Shown here: positions 24,491 through 37,539 of the stretch, piece by piece
How positions within the stretch are numbered: the stretch's first letter is position 1
Layout of the letters: the number at the start of each line of letters is the position of its first letter
Assembly (NCBI GenBank): GCA_964020975.1
Contig: OZ026627.1
Location: forward strand, 33,119,528-33,183,527
Origin: Hermodice carunculata
Taxonomy: Eukaryota; Annelida; Polychaeta; Eunicida; Amphinomidae
Direction of reading: 5' to 3'
DNA length: 64,000 nt
Notes under the pieces: generated by a model
The model's database searches: none
What the model was told of the DNA's origin: nothing
The model's input: the letters and a program-made list of their open reading frames with translations, nothing else
Translations under genes and position numbers: made by a program

Positions 24491-25016
24491 TGAACCAATT
24501 ATTGTACATCAGTGAAATTAGCCATTACATGCTAGTCAAACTTTGATACTCATGACATATGACATCAATCTTATTTTGTGTCCTTTAAATAACATAAGCT
24601 TCCTCGCTCATTCGGCGGCTTTAGCCCTCCAGTGTCACCTCAACAGCCTCAGCCAGTCGTTTTGTAAGTCAAGGCATGCCTTTGTACTACATAAAAGACT
24701 GGCATTAGCCATCATGATGTCAGTGAATACCACACAGGAACATTTTATACGAATGGCAACGAGTTTTTCAACAAGTTATATGACCAGCAGGTGTGTTGAA
24801 GTAAAAAAATTTCATATACCGTCATGAGGTCATTTTCTCTCACGTGGAAATATGTAACACTGAAAGGTCATTTTAGTAAATATAATCTTAATTAAAGGTA
24901 TATTGTGTCAATTCCTCTGAACATTTTTGCGAGTTTGAATAGTGAATGTCAAAATGGATTATGATGTGGTTAGCCACTAATGTTTTGGCAACAAGGTAAG
25001 TCTGCAGTTAAAGAAG
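24491..25016. other. No gene recognised
   Basis: Open frames are short and without motifs. An AT-rich spacer. Confidence 0.5.
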
Positions 25017-25130
25017 AGTATTGCAAAGTTTCAGACGACTGGTTTGAAGCCCCCAGCTGCCTTTTTTGGGTGACTGCCTGTCTCAAGACGGGAGTGAAAT
25101 GTTTTTTTGTTTACATTGGCTGTTGGTTGA
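25017..25130 (+). repeat. Dispersed repeat R1, copy 2
   Basis: This is the shortest R1 copy. It matches from GACTGGTTTGAAGCCCCCAG through GGGTGACTGCCTGTCTCAAG to the following ACATTGG. Confidence 0.7.
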
Positions 25131-25319
25131 ATTTTAAGAAAACGGGAAATGCTTTTTTCGGAACTACATTATGTTCATTCAAGAAAAACTTAATAAAAAA
25201 AGGCTACAGCCACAGTTCCTATCCTAAAAGAACTGTTACTTTTAACATTAGCATGCCCTATTTGTAACTACTTCCTGTATTTTTTACGAAAGAGATTGCG
25301 GTAACCAGAGGGAATAACT

Positions 25320-25790
25320 GTAACAAATGCATCTACTTTCGTTATTACCCTCGGCACATAAAGTTCCGGAGGGTATTGTCATCCCCTTCGTAGTCCGTCC
25401 ATCTGTCTGTGCGTCCGTCTTGTCGACGTTACCACGATATCTCAAAAAATATCCACTGTAGCTGTACCAAACTTTGTCACAGAAGAACCTAATGATGGAC
25501 CAAGCTCCTATTGAAAACCAGCTTCCTCTGATTATTTTTTGAAGTTTTATGAAACTTTAATGTATAGGGTCAAACCTGACGACGTTACTGCGATATTTCA
25601 AAAAATATTTACGGCAACTTTACCAGATTTTTGTCAGAGATGTATCTTATAGTGGACCAGAACCTATTTAAAACCAACTCCTTCTGATTATTTTCAAATT
25701 TTGTATGAAATTTGTATAAATGTATTTCTTTGATAGCTGCCGGGGTGGCGTCAACCCTGACGACGTTACCGCGATAGGGGAGACCAGGGC
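25320..25790. repeat. Dispersed/tandem repeat R3
   Basis: The unit contains TTCCGGAGGGTATTGTCATC, a run of GTCCGTC words, then GACGTTACCACGATATCTC. Near-copies of the GACGACGTTAC-GCGATA-TTCAAAAAATAT segment follow at about 25,578 and 25,757, so two to three degenerate units of about 150-190 bases are stacked. A fragment of the same unit recurs at 27,160-27,235 (ATTGAAAACCAGCTTCCTCT). This style of repeat is frequent in marine invertebrate genomes. No coding capacity. Confidence 0.65.
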
Positions 25791-26200
25791 ACATTGGTAC
25801 CAGGGCAAAATGAGCTTTTCTAAAAATCCCGTTGAGATAACAGACTGAAATGCTACCTGGTGAGTGAGATTTATACAGACCTAAGAACTTGGCCCTTGAC
25901 AGGTGGGTATTGGAAAACTCCTTTTTAATCTAGCCAGAAATAACTGCTTTTACACCTCACATTTTTTTTGATATGTTCAAGATGATGCAGGCTCAGATGG
26001 AATAGTTGTGAACGTTGTGAATATGCGTCCTTTGCTTCCCCATAGTGGGTGATAATAGAAGAATATTTTATTACCTTGAGCTTTAGCAAACCATTTGTAA
26101 TTAAAGTTTCACCGTAATTAATGTTCACAATAAGTGGGGCACAATGGGCATTTGACACAAGTGCTCAATGTGCCCCATAGGTGCCCTTTGTGCCCCATGC
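25790..26200. mobile_element. MITE-like element with GGGCACATTG ends
   Basis: The left end carries CAGGGCACATTGGTACCAGG and the right end carries inverted counterparts (CAATGGGCATTTGACAC, CAATGTGCCCCAT, TTTGTGCCCCATG). Repeated GGGCACA words at both ends with an unrelated 300-base core fit a non-autonomous DNA transposon with subterminal repeats. Exact ends and target duplication are not resolved. Confidence 0.45.
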
Positions 26201-26339
26201 AAACATGAATACAACACATTGAGACTTACTAAACTGTGGGAAGTGGGTAGTGAATAACTTTTGCCATATTTAGACTCACGCAATAGGAATAGGCTAACAC
26301 AATTCTGGAAAAATCTCTCGACAAATAATTACAGATGTA

Positions 26340-26780
26340 ATGATGGTGAAATCGGTTGATGTTTCAAATGTTTAAGGTTCAGAGCAACAAGGTTATATAT
26401 TAAGTGTATGATACACTTCTACTAGTCAATGAAATATTGTTCCAGTTTGCCAAATGTCTATTCTACAAGCTTATATAATCGATGGATAAATCTGTATAGG
26501 CTATGCATGGAAGCTGCCATACAGTGATATAATGATTTAGTCAGTTGATGTTTAAATTGTTTAAAGTTCAGAGGAACAAGTTTATAAAATGAGTGGATGA
26601 GTAGATTATACTGCTAACTTGTCATAATATAAATATATATAGACTACGCATGGAAGCCTTGCATACAGTGATAATCGTGTTTTCGGTTGATGTTTGAGTT
26701 GTTTAGCGTGCTGAGCAAGAAGTTTGTATAATGAGTGTATGACTAAATGTGACTAAATGCTTAAAGGTGTATGATTGAAT
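26340..26780. repeat. Three degenerate tandem units
   Basis: Units begin with GGTTGATGTTT, AGTTGATGTTT and GGTTGATGTTT at about 26,353, 26,544 and 26,686. Each is preceded by GCATGGAAGC...CATACAGTGATA and followed by TTATA-A-TGAGTG-ATGA. The spacing is unequal (about 190 and 142 bases), so indels accumulated after duplication. Confidence 0.75.
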
Positions 26781-27985
26781 AAAGGTCTCTGTCTTGCGCA
26801 CATTTTATTTGTCATTTTGATATGCTTTGATGTTTAGATATCAAAACAGATTTTCAAAAATGCTCAGATTTTATGATTCGTCACAAGAAAGGTTTTATGC
26901 TGTGTGGAATGTCTCATGGATCGCTATTTTTCAAAGATAGTTGTGAATGGAAATGCAACTGCTAAAGTAACAATATGATGGTCTTACTTTTGTTGTCATT
27001 TGTCACCATTGCCATGAACCTATTTCAAATTAAAGTGTTCCAGAAAATCATCTCATTCACGGTGCATACACCATTTACGGCCTTGCTGCACAATTATCAG
27101 GGTTTCGATCAAATGATCAAATGCAGGTTCACCATTTTTTATTTTTGGATGCACATTCTAGTGGACTACATTCCTATTGAAAACCAGCTTCCTCTTATTT
27201 TTAAACTTCTTATGAAACTTTTCAAGTATTTACTTGATGGCTGTATCAGTGACACGCACTACAGTGGTCTCTGTCACCAGAACTTGCCCCAAGAAACATC
27301 CAAAATTTTTCTTTCATTTCATAAACAACAATATGGAAATTATTATTAGTGTATTCTACTGCGAAGTCTAAAATAAAAATTGCAGAATTGAGGAAAAATA
27401 TTGGGGGCGCCAACGGTAATCCGTTCTCTGGACGCTATTTTATATCATTACAAGGCTTGGATTATTCGAGGATAGTTAATGCCCAGCCAAGTATCATTGC
27501 CCTTGCACATCCCACAAGAGGCTATGTCCTCCAGAGATTCAAAGGGTTTAGGAAGGATACAGGTATATAATCGGTAAAGGGAAAATAATGATTGCGCATA
27601 GGACGATCTATGCATCACAATACCAAGATAACAAAAAAACACCCCCGAACCAAAGGAAAAACTACCAGGCTAACTGGTTTCTACGATAACAGAAAAGCCC
27701 GAAGTCCTTTAATTGGCTAATATTCTCAGAAGCATTTATGCAATACTAATGCATAAACTGGCTTACCATGTTGTGTCAATCATGGACATGCAGTATTCAC
27801 CCTTGTAGCCTACTAAATGCTGCTACATGTCAGTGACAAGTCTTCTGCTTTCTTATCAGACCCATAAAATATTGCCATTCTTTGATGCAGTACTTCCCTG
27901 TGAAAATGTTGAATGCACCTTGGCTCAACCATTGGCATCAGGGTTGATAACCTATCTGCGAGATACTGATTGGATTCATTATTGA
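26781..27985. other. No recognised gene
   Basis: An open frame at 26,975-27,349 plus (124 codons) partly overlaps the R3 fragment at 27,160-27,235 and has no domain. The open frame at 27,349-27,570 also shows no recognised motif. Confidence 0.45.
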
Positions 27986-27989
27986 CATT

Positions 27990-28300
27990 AACAAAAAACG
28001 AAAGCAAACAGCCAGGTGCAATATCTGAAGTACACACAGAAAAGGCCACCAAATGTACTGTATAGCAGATAGAAATGACACCTTCAATGCATTCCATATA
28101 TTAATTTGAACCTAGATAGTGACTCCGACTAACACTTAATCAGAAAAAGAAGAAACGCCACATGGATTATCTGAAGTTCGTACACAAATAGACCAACCAA
28201 TGTCGTGAATAGCTGACAGAAATGACATATTCAAAGCTATTACGTATATTATTTGCGCTAATTTGAACCTAGATAGTGTCTTGGGCCTATGATGCAAATC
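27990..28300. repeat. Tandem duplication of about 158 bp
   Basis: Two diverged units share ATCTGAAGT-C-TACACA, then ATAG-AGA-AGAAATGACA and AATTTGAACCTAGATAGTG. They start at about 27,990 and 28,145. Confidence 0.75.
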
Positions 28301-28708
28301 ACACATGAAAAGACTTGTCAATAAAGCACCAACAAGTCCAGACTTATGATTTTTTTTAGTTGACCTCTGGAGCAACCTAGGTGAAAGAATATTATTATAT
28401 CTAAAATAACCAATCAGATTATTTCACATAAAGCTTTGCTTTTAAAATATCAGAGTAGAACAAGAAGAAACGCACAGAAAGATGCAATGACGACAGCAAA
28501 TACATTAAAAAAATGCACTTCACCATTGCTATTTCCCAGGTAACTAAATGTGTGCCTATCGATTCAGCTTGTTATGATCTTAGTTTGTCATAAATGACAA
28601 TGATAGTTCATATTATAGTATCAAGTATAAGCCTAACTGGCTTAAAAAGAATACTGTTAACCTTTCCTACAAACATCTATATAGATATGTAAAAACTTGA
28701 ACAGAGCG

Positions 28709-29023
28709 CCTACTCTAGTGAAGCCATTCCATGTATTAAAGGAGAAGCTTGAAGCTGTAATGATTTGGAGGCCTACTCTAGTGAAGCCAATCCATGTATT
28801 AAAGGAGAAGCTTGAAGCTGTAGTGACACAGAGACCTACTCTAGTGAAGCCAGTCCATGTATTAAAGGAGAAGCTTGAAGTTATAATGATTTGGAGGCCC
28901 ACTCTAGTAAAGCTAGTCCATGCACTAAAGGAGAAGCTTGAAGCTGTAATGATTTGGAGTCCTACTCTACTGAAGCCAGTCCATGTATTAAAGGAGAAGA
29001 GTGAAGCTGTGATGAGTGGGTTT
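28709..29023. repeat. 63-bp minisatellite, five copies
   Basis: Five head-to-tail units begin CCTACTCTAGTGAAGCC at 28,709, 28,772, 28,835, 28,898 and 28,961. Because the period is 21 codons, both strands stay open; the plus frame reads PTLVKPxHVLKEKLEAVMIW repeatedly. Nothing outside the array looks coding, so I treat it as a minisatellite rather than a repeat protein. Confidence 0.95.
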
Positions 29024-29072
29024 TGGAATAATCATATTTGGGTGATATGCTGGATACCCACGGTAGATTTAG

Positions 29073-29228
29073 CTATATTCGATGAAACGTGGCATGCAGA
29101 TAGATCGTATTAGTAGAAAAAAATTGGACATGTTCAGTGACCTTGAGATATCTATATTTGATGAAACGTGGCATGCAGATAGATCATATTAGTAGAAAAA
29201 AATTGGACATGTTCAGTGACTTTAAAAT
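29073..29228. repeat. Tandem 79-bp duplication
   Basis: Two nearly identical units start CTATATTCGATGAAACGTGG and CTATATTTGATGAAACGTGG at 29,073 and 29,152. Confidence 0.92.
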
Positions 29229-32200
29229 GAAGTTGCAGTGACCTTCAGGGTCACTTTAGTAATCTGGATAGGTTTTGGCGGCCTTTGGGGGTCTTTTTCA
29301 CACATTGTATACAAGTAATTGCAAAAAGCGAAGTAAACAGGTCTTGTAAAACTTTGCATAGAACATTTTCAAAAAAATATATTTTCGAAATAAGCCCAAA
29401 AATGGAAACTTGTACATGGAGTATTTTGAGATAGTTTATTCCATTTTTACATAACAGGCAAACATCTATATATAAAATAGGTTAAACACAAAGGTAACGC
29501 TGATTTGGTAGATAATTAGAAAATTCATCCAAAAACCTTATGTTTTTAAGAAATCACCTGAATTGGAAATTTTAGCCCACACACCCCTTGTTGGCGGCCA
29601 TCTTGGATTGAAAATTTAAAAAACCAGCCTCTGATCTCAAATGGATATAATTTCACTAAGATTAAACAAATTCACCTGAGCTTTTTTTCAAAATCATCTA
29701 CTCTTAGCTGCATCAGATGGTGGACATATTTTAATGAGGCAATTCGAAATTTTCCTGATATTTTTGAAAATGCATTTTAATACTTCAGTGGTGCTTATAC
29801 TCAATATAGGTAGCCATTAAAATAATTCAGAGTCGAATTCATTGAGGGATTTGTTCAAAACAAGTTTCAGGTGTTGACTTTCCATCGCCCTTGGTGCGAC
29901 TTAGGAGGAATGCACATGTAAAGGAGCATCCCCAAACATTGTCTTGGCTACGCAAAATTTCACATACAATTGGATCATAACCTGCGGATGTATTATGAGA
30001 CATAGTCTGGTCTCAATGTCATGAAACACTGTGGAATATTATATGCTATGAGTCCTAAGACGTTGCCTTCTGGTCTTTGTGTCGCTTTTAAGAAAAATGT
30101 TTGTTCAATGAAATTAAATAATGCGACCTAAAATGGCTCTTTTTACGTTGGTTATGGTTACTTAGCGACAATGACTGCCTTGGCAAGCAATTGTTTCACA
30201 AAAATCGAATATGTAAGTATTTCTAATGCCTCGTCTTAAAGGGCATAGTTTCTGCACACGCCTTGCTTATCCCTTACATTTTAACCATGGCGACTGACGC
30301 GCCATATGAGGTTTACATGAAAGAGGAATGGTATTCAATACGGCCAGTCATTATCATGCTTACCGTCATAACTACTGACGTTCAGCATGAGCACCAATGC
30401 GTTAAACAACATTCTAACGACAGTTGTAGTCGTAATTTTGTCCTGGTATATAGATTACATCCAGTAGCCTAGCTTTACTTGGGCGTCCATTTGAATCATT
30501 GAAGGCACATATTCATTACCTTTACCTCAATGTAACATTACTGCCGCGCACATTGTTCCTTTACCTTGAAAACTTTATTGATTTTAATTAATATTAATTT
30601 AGTAACCAGATATATGTATGACTACAGTTGTCACATTATATTCGCCTTTGTCCAGGACTTGCATTCATATTCATCTAATGCTTGTGATGTACTAAAGTCT
30701 ATATTACATCTTGACACCTGCAATGTTATTGGCATACAGATATGTGCTCTTGTTGAATCTTACTTTATTTGACGGACATCGCCCAAATCAGCAAATGACA
30801 GCACTGAACGTACTCAACGTTGTTGGACACCAAATAAAACCTAACAATACAAAGTGTGGTGTGGACCTAAAGAGTATCAAAGTTACGTGATTTGTTTGAA
30901 GATACAGAACTCATTATCCTTACAGGGACCCTGTCGGTGATCATTTATGACCTTGTGTGAATTTCACGCAAATATTGACTATTCTGCACAATATCCTTGC
31001 AATGCAGGACACCAACATTACTTTCCCCTACAAATGAAGATAATATTATCAATTTTGTATGGAAATCTTTCCGCTCTGACGAAATGATCTTCACCTAGCA
31101 GTCATGTCACTTTTTTTTTTTAAAAACACGAAGGTCGACAGTCTCAGCTGTCATCTGCTCCACAATCTATGAGCATAGAATTGCATATGCCATCAGTAGA
31201 TTTTTACTGAATCTAAAAATTGAATACCAAAACAGTAATTGAGATGAAGAAGCAATGCCGTTGTATGGCAGAACTATCCGTCTAGATCTTTGATGATTTT
31301 GAGAAAAGTCACACCAAAAGATTGGGCAAACTTTTGCCATGAGCATACCAACAGATTTAAAATATTATAGCTCTTATGCCTCAGGGGCATAAATGAGATT
31401 TAATGTGACCTTCTCGCGCCTCAGGGGCATAAATGAGATATAATTTTACCTTCTTGCACATCGCAGGGTCATTTTTCGAAAGACACGTTGGGGTGTTAAT
31501 ATTGTTAAAACTCATAACCAAAAATTCTCTTCCAAGAATTTAAAAGAAAGATAAAAACTTTTTGTAGGTTTAATTGAAAAATTATGTACAAAACTTACTG
31601 TGACACTCATGTGATGTAATAATGCTGAAGCAAAAGTTATCAGATACGCTTCTCTTGCACGCCGATCACGTATCCATTACCTCCCTTGTAGCATGCATAT
31701 GATGATGAATCAACATGAGAGGGTCGCTTTAACGAATATCATTTAATACGCTTAAATATTACTGTAGCAAAAGTAAATGATGAAATAAAACATGCTTTTT
31801 GGTTCCACCGAAAATATTGCCCACCAGTATGGCAGAACCAAGTATCTCCTGTTCCCCTGCATAACATAAATCTTCTTTGAGAAACTGGTATTCCTTACTC
31901 ACCCTGTGGCAGATAAAAGTCCTGCTCAGATCAATAACAAAATCAATTTTCACCAAACCTTTGCTCTTTCTTGTCGTCATTTATACATGTAATTCCATCC
32001 AATAAATTAATCAGGTATATTGGCAAGCAGTAAAAATCGTTAATTGTCGAATTCTGCTTCAAGCTCTGAGTCAGCATTTTCAGGAAATGCATTTCTGCCT
32101 ATCAGTGGAGACTAAATCCATAATTGGCCATGCCAATCCAGGTTTGTATCAATTCATTTGAAATGTAGTTACAGACAAACTTCAGAAATAATTTCATTAC

Positions 32201-32255
32201 ACAGTTGTGTTGCTATTTCTAAATACGCTAGCTGTCCCTAACAAATAATGACAAA
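29229..32255. other. Gene-poor spacer with a 40-bp tandem duplication
   Basis: No gene is recognised in this 3-kb stretch. Two 40-base units starting GCCTCAGGGGCATAAATGAG lie at 31,378 and 31,418. GGCGGCCATCTTGGATTGAA at about 29,594 is a word often seen in invertebrate interspersed repeats. Confidence 0.45.
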
Positions 32256-32259
32256 TTTG

Positions 32260-33660
32260 AAATATTTCATGTAACCTTTGTCATTCCCATCATTGTGGAT
32301 ATCGTCCAAAGAAATTAAAGGCTTTTCATGTTTCGGAGCCTGTACCCGTATATGTCTCTTTGAGTAGCGGCTCCTTGTGTAAACTAAATATTCAGCAAAG
32401 ACAACACTCATAATAATAAACAAATATGAACGTGGCAAATGATGAATTAGCTAAACAAGTGAAGTTTTGCTTATAAGTGCAGAGCTTCAATATGTATGCA
32501 GAATAGCTATCAAACCAAACATAATTACTAAATATTATCGAACAAGTTCGGATAAGAATAATGTGACTTACCCCTGAACTAGTAAGTATCCTTTCTAGCT
32601 GTATAGGACACATTAGTCCAATCACTTGCCAGTGTATAACTGAGGATGAAACAAACTGGGGTTATATATTCAATCCCAGTGAATACAGAATAAACAGTTG
32701 AAGCCAGACACCTATATACATCTGGGTAATTTCGAACAAATACTGTAACAATGGACATCCACTACAAGAAATCCGAAACAAACTCCATGATGACACCTAC
32801 TCATTAGACTGAAAGTCTGCAAAAATCAAGTTCTATGTAGCTGTACACTCTAAGTTTCTGTTTCAAAAGAATGAAACAAATCTTATATAATTCAGTTGAT
32901 CCTGTGAATGTCTGGCTAAGTGCTAAGGACAGCCAATGACTGACTCCCGGCCCTGAAGTTCATGTTTTGAGTTAATGTTTCAAAAGAATGATTCATATTT
33001 GTGACAATTGAGTAAATTCCGCCAATTTCTGGCCAGGTGCTGGGGGGGGGGGGGGCATGACTGACTTCCAGCCCTGGTGTGGGACACCTGAATTGTGTAA
33101 TTATTTACATTGAGTAAATGTACACTTACATGTTAGGCTTAAATGCCATAAAGGTGCATATTAAAAGAAAGTGATGCCAAAAGATAAACGTAACTGACAA
33201 AACAAGTCTGAAATCTTTAAAATTGTTAAAATCACATTTTAGAACAATCTCTGTATATTTGCAGCCCAATTTGTAGAAGTATTTGATCGAAATACATGCC
33301 TGAATCATCTTGACTCAAGTGTGTTGTAAATTAATTTTGTTCTGGATGCAAAGTCCGGAAATTTAGAACAAATACGACCAAATCTCAAAATTTGTAACAA
33401 AATGTATCTATCCATTAGTTTCTGAAATATTACAGTCAGGGAAAGGATAATTGACTACTTCAAAGTTAAACTCATCACTTTTGTGATAGACTTTAATGCC
33501 AAATCTATCATTTGAGACCCAAATATTCAAATCCAGGACGACATCTCTGAAATCATCTTTATTGTTACTTTCCAGAGGGATATCTTTTGGATGTTTCTTT
33601 TGCAATTTCATTACAGTGTATGTCACATTTAATGTTAGCAATAAAAACCGGGCTACATGC
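32260..33660 (-). mobile_element. PLE-1 retroelement copy B (broken)
   Basis: The minus strand carries the downstream RT block. The peptide includes HPKDIPLESNNKDDFRDVVL and FGIKVYHKSDEFNFEVVNYP, parallel to copies A and C. It then runs through tail sequence with the AGGAGCCGCTACTC...GGCTCCGAAACATG motif at 32,390-32,325. The element ends soon after, with the 3' motif cut short, and its 5' part is missing. Several breaks are present. Confidence 0.65.
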
Positions 33661-33997
33661 TGCTTTGCTTTCACAACAGTAGAATTGGCACTCCTAACTG
33701 CATGTTAAAAATGCACACAATTTAATGACGATATATTGAATTGAAAGTTTTCTTGTATTAGTGTTTTGCTTGTTTGTTCATTTTAGTTGTTTGGTTTGGG
33801 AATTTTTTGGATGTTGAGGCTTGTTAGCTTGAACTAAAAGCTTAAATTAAGCAGAATATTATTGGCAGTTGGTTTCTACCATAAGGATCACTACAATTGC
33901 TTGAGCCCGAGTTCTGCAAAACACATCTTTCTGTTGTTTAGGCACCATATTGTGGAGGCCCACTTAACCTAGAGTATAAATATGTATGTATGATGTA
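33661..33997. other. Spacer between PLE-1 copies
   Basis: No feature is recognised. Confidence 0.45.
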
Positions 33998-33998
33998 C

Positions 33999-34096
<98 letters not shown>

Positions 34097-34149
34097 TTAT
34101 TTATTTATTCATTTATTTATTTATATATATATATGTGTATATATATTAG
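33998..34149. repeat. (TA)n microsatellite with (TTTA)n patch
   Basis: About 95 bases of TA, then ATTTATTT repeats, then TA again. It abuts the 3' end of PLE-1 copy C. Confidence 0.97.
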
Positions 34150-34989
34150 AAATTTGTGTCTTTTTGTCCATAACCACTTCCTAGTAGTCATTACCCTATT
34201 CCGCAGTCAGAACCATTTACTCTCCATAAGCTAACCTGTCCCTGTCTAACTTAAGTACTATTGTCAATACTGCACATGTTCCTCTGTAAAATTTTGACAT
34301 AGGCTGTATTAGCCCAAAATAATTAAAGGGTCTTCCGAGCATAACTACTCAAGATGTTTCGGAGCCTTTTACTTGTACGTGTCTCTCTGAGTAGCGGCTC
34401 CTTGTCTAAACTAAATACTCAGCAAAGACAACCCACATAGTAATGAATAAATATGAACTTTGCAAATGATGAATTAGCTAAATACGTAAAGTTTTGCTTG
34501 TAAATGCAGAGCTTCATTGTGGAAGAAGAATGCCTGTCAAACAAACCATAATGACTAAATTTGTATAGTACAGGTTCAGATAAGAACAATTTGACTTACC
34601 CCTGAACCAATATTTACCCTTTCTAGCTGGACAGCTTATCCTAGTTAAACCATCCGTCAGTGTTTAACTGAAGTGAAAACAAGCTGGGGCATTATATTCA
34701 GTCCCTGTGATTGTAAAATAAGCAGTTGCAGCTGGACCACCTGTATAAACCAAGGGAAATCCTAATAAGGACTGCTATAATGGACATCCTGCACTCAGAA
34801 GTAAAACAAACTCAATGATGACACCTACTTCTCAAACAATTCAGCTGTATTTCACTGCCAACCCTGAGTCAATGTATCAACGTAAGGTGTCAGGTTTGTG
34901 ACTTTTGAGAAAATACTGTCAATTTTGAGTATTTTTTTTTTATTTTGAGTAAATGTGCATTTAGGCATGCCAGAAAAGAATGAAAGTCA

Positions 34990-35460
34990 TGAGCATTTAT
35001 GGCAAAAACATGTTATCAAAGCAATTTTTCTTTACAGGATTTAAAATACAATTAGGCAAACATGTAATTGTCATAGGTCACTGCTTGCTACCGATAGCCC
35101 GAGGGGGGTTTAACCTGACAGAAAACATGTAAGCCTAAAATGTCTGAAAGTGAATATAAAAACAGAAAGATGCCAAAAGCTAAAATTAAGTAGCAAAACA
35201 GACAAGTCTAAAAACTGTTAATTATTGTGGCGAAACTTTCTAATTATCTTTTCGATAGTAACAGTAAAATTATAGGGCAAGTCAGAAAAGAATGAAAGTC
35301 ATTTGTCAAGAGAATGCAATGAAAATACTAACCAAATATCAAGTACAATAAGGCTAGCTTGTAATTGCCGTAGGCCGCTACTTGCTGACGATAGCCCCTG
35401 GGGGAGTTTAACCGAACAGAAAACAAGTTAGCCTAAAATATCTGAAAAGTGAACATTAAA
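34990..35460 (-). repeat. PLE-1 copy C tail repeats
   Basis: Two units on the minus strand contain GATGCAAAAAGATAAAATTA / GATGCCAAAAGCTAAAATTA (plus-strand reading) and the AGCCC-TGGGGGAGTTTAAC / AGCCCGAGGGGGGTTTAAC segments. They are homologous to the units in copies A and D. Confidence 0.75.
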
Positions 35461-36002
35461 ACGGAATGATGCAAAAAGATAAAATTAAGTACGAAAAAGG
35501 CAAGTCTAAAATCTCTATTATTATTGAAGCCAAACTTTCCAACCATCCCGGGATATTCACAGCAAAATATGCGAAATATTTGATCAAAAGTACAGCTTTG
35601 AATTCTCTTGACCCAAGTTTATTGTAAACAAACTTGGTTCTAGATGCAAAGTTCTGAAATCTAGAACAAATACGACCAAATCTCAAAATCTGTGACAAAA
35701 ATGTATTATATCCAATAGTATCTGCAATATTACTGTCCGGGAAAGGATAATTAACTACTTCGAAATTAAACACATCTATTTTGTGATATACTTTAATACA
35801 AAACCTGTCATTAGTGACCTGAATGTCCAAGTCCAAACACACATATCTGAAACATTTAAAATTGTTACCCTCCATAGGGATATTTTTTGGGTAAATTTCT
35901 TTGGTAATTTCACTGAAGAAGTTTTGTACATTTACACAAGCAATGTCATCAATAATTGCGTTGTTTGATAATTTTGTAGCCATTTTAAAGTCCTTTTTCA
36001 TC

Positions 36003-36007
36003 AATTT
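36003..36007. repeat. Target-site duplication AATTT (left)
   Basis: AATTT here matches AATTT at 41,196-41,200 on the far side of the LINE. It falls exactly where PLE-1 copy C resumes. Confidence 0.7.
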
Positions 36008-36138
36008 TTACATTGGTTTCATACTCCACTGAAAACATTGCTGAGGTGTACAGTCCACTCTACGGTCCGCATTCCTTAATTGATACAAGATAATTATATG
36101 TACACCTGTCACTAACTATAAGTGTACATGCAGCTGGA

Positions 36139-36518
36139 ATGCACCCAACCATAGGCAACAAGGGACACCTGTCGAAGCCAAGTACATTGCTTCTACTGCT
36201 TATTTTAGGCGGGGATGTATCAGTTAACCCTGGCCGCATAAAGTTGCCTTGCACTGTGTGTGCCAAACCTGTTAAATCAAACCAGAGACGACTTCGATGT
36301 GATACTTGCAACCACTGGGTACACGTTAAATGTCATTCCATTACTGAGGCTGAGTATTCTAACCTTTCTTCAAATGGCTTACCATGGACTTGCCTCAAAT
36401 GCACTACTGCAAACTTACCATTTGCTGATACTAGTCACCTTACAGACAGCGATTATTCGTTTGACAGTACAACCAGTGCTAGTGCTACCCAGGAGTCTGA
36501 CAATATCAAAATACATGT
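36139..36518 (+). pseudogene. LINE coding region, N-terminal part with PHD finger
   Basis: From ATG at 36,139 the protein shows a hydrophobic run (residues 17-24), then GGDVSVNPG, a signature seen at the start of many CR1/L2-type ORFs. Next comes a C4HC3 PHD-type zinc finger with C38, C41, C54, C57, H62, C65, C85 and C88. A Ser/Thr-rich linker follows, ending at DNIKIHV. The host LINE frame stops making sense after 36,518, where the DNA element begins. In this lineage the finger precedes the endonuclease in the same ORF and probably helps bind nucleic acid or chromatin; the role is inferred. Confidence 0.75.
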
Positions 36519-37539
36519 CGATGGCGAAAACGCAAAACCACCTATCTGCATTTTTACAATTCCGAGTAAAAGAGAAATGAAGTTTTGCAGATCTTAAAAT
36601 AGTATAAAAAAACAGCATATACTCAAATGTTTTGGACATATTTTCTTGATTTACATCACAGTATTAATAAAAACGATCCTTTCCAAAAATATGTGAAAAA
36701 AGTGTTTTTTTGCTCTGTCAGCAATATTTATGTGGCAGATAGGAGGTTTTGAGCTTAAGAGTATTTTTTAAAAAATGCGTTTAAACCGGCAGTTAGAAGG
36801 TTTTGTATTTATGTGTACTAGGAAGCAATAATCTCCATTTGAAATAAAAATGGCAAATGTGATCGCAAAGTGGTCACTTAAAGAACAAAAATGTAAATTT
36901 GGAGCTATATGCAATATCAGACATGGAAATAAGTTCAGGGTCATATTATTTATTAAATGATTATTGCAGTTATTGAAGGTATCATCAGGATGTCTGTACT
37001 AGATAGAACGGGTGGCTGTATTCCTTACGTAAATCAATAAAACAGAACAAAAATACACTTTCACGGCACAAACAAATGGATGGCATCACCCTTGAAGAAG
37101 CCTTGCTATGACCAAAAGGAAAGGAAAAAACTACATGTTTCTCAGAGTAGTCCCTAGGCTCAATGCGAACCAGTCGAGTTTCTTCAGAGGGATTTCTCCA
37201 TGTGGACGTTTGTTCCTGGCTGTGCTGTATACTTGTATTTTCATCAAAAGAAAGGTTCAAGCACAATCATACAAAATCTCAAACATATATATTTATTGAA
37301 CAGATGTTTTTGGATAATCAATACTTACCGAGTGTGCATCAGAATCATTCCAAACAAAAGCCACAACCAGCGCCCCCATCCCCCAAAACGTTAAGATTAT
37401 TGGCAGTATTTTCAAGGATGGCCTACTGATTCATCATCCACTTTTATCATTGACATTAATGGCATAAACAGGAAAGTTTGGGCCTACCAATGTCACCAAT
37501 GGACCAACTTTATAAAATGCAACAACACCTATTGTTTAT

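Larger units (their letters stand above)
34150..36007 (-). mobile_element. PLE-1 copy C, 3' half (split by LINE)
   Basis: On the minus strand this half starts LMKKDFKMATKLSNNAI at 36,004. It continues through DIACVNVQNF, YVCLDLDIQVTNDRFCIKVY and DVFNFEVVNYPFPDSNIADT, then the tandem tail units (about 35,460-34,990) and the pairing motif near 34,415-34,300. It ends GACACAAAT at a (TA)n tract. It is one half of a single copy whose upstream half is at 41,201-41,925; the 5.2-kb LINE sits between. It is the least decayed PLE-1 copy here, but it is interrupted and dead. Confidence 0.75.

Noticed and set aside
28709-29023. CRISPR-like array
   Set aside because: Units are contiguous 63-base repeats without spacers in a eukaryotic context; it is a minisatellite.
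28709-29113. Repeat-protein gene of 21-residue units
   Set aside because: The frame stays open only because the period is a multiple of three; both strands are open and no flanking exon is seen.
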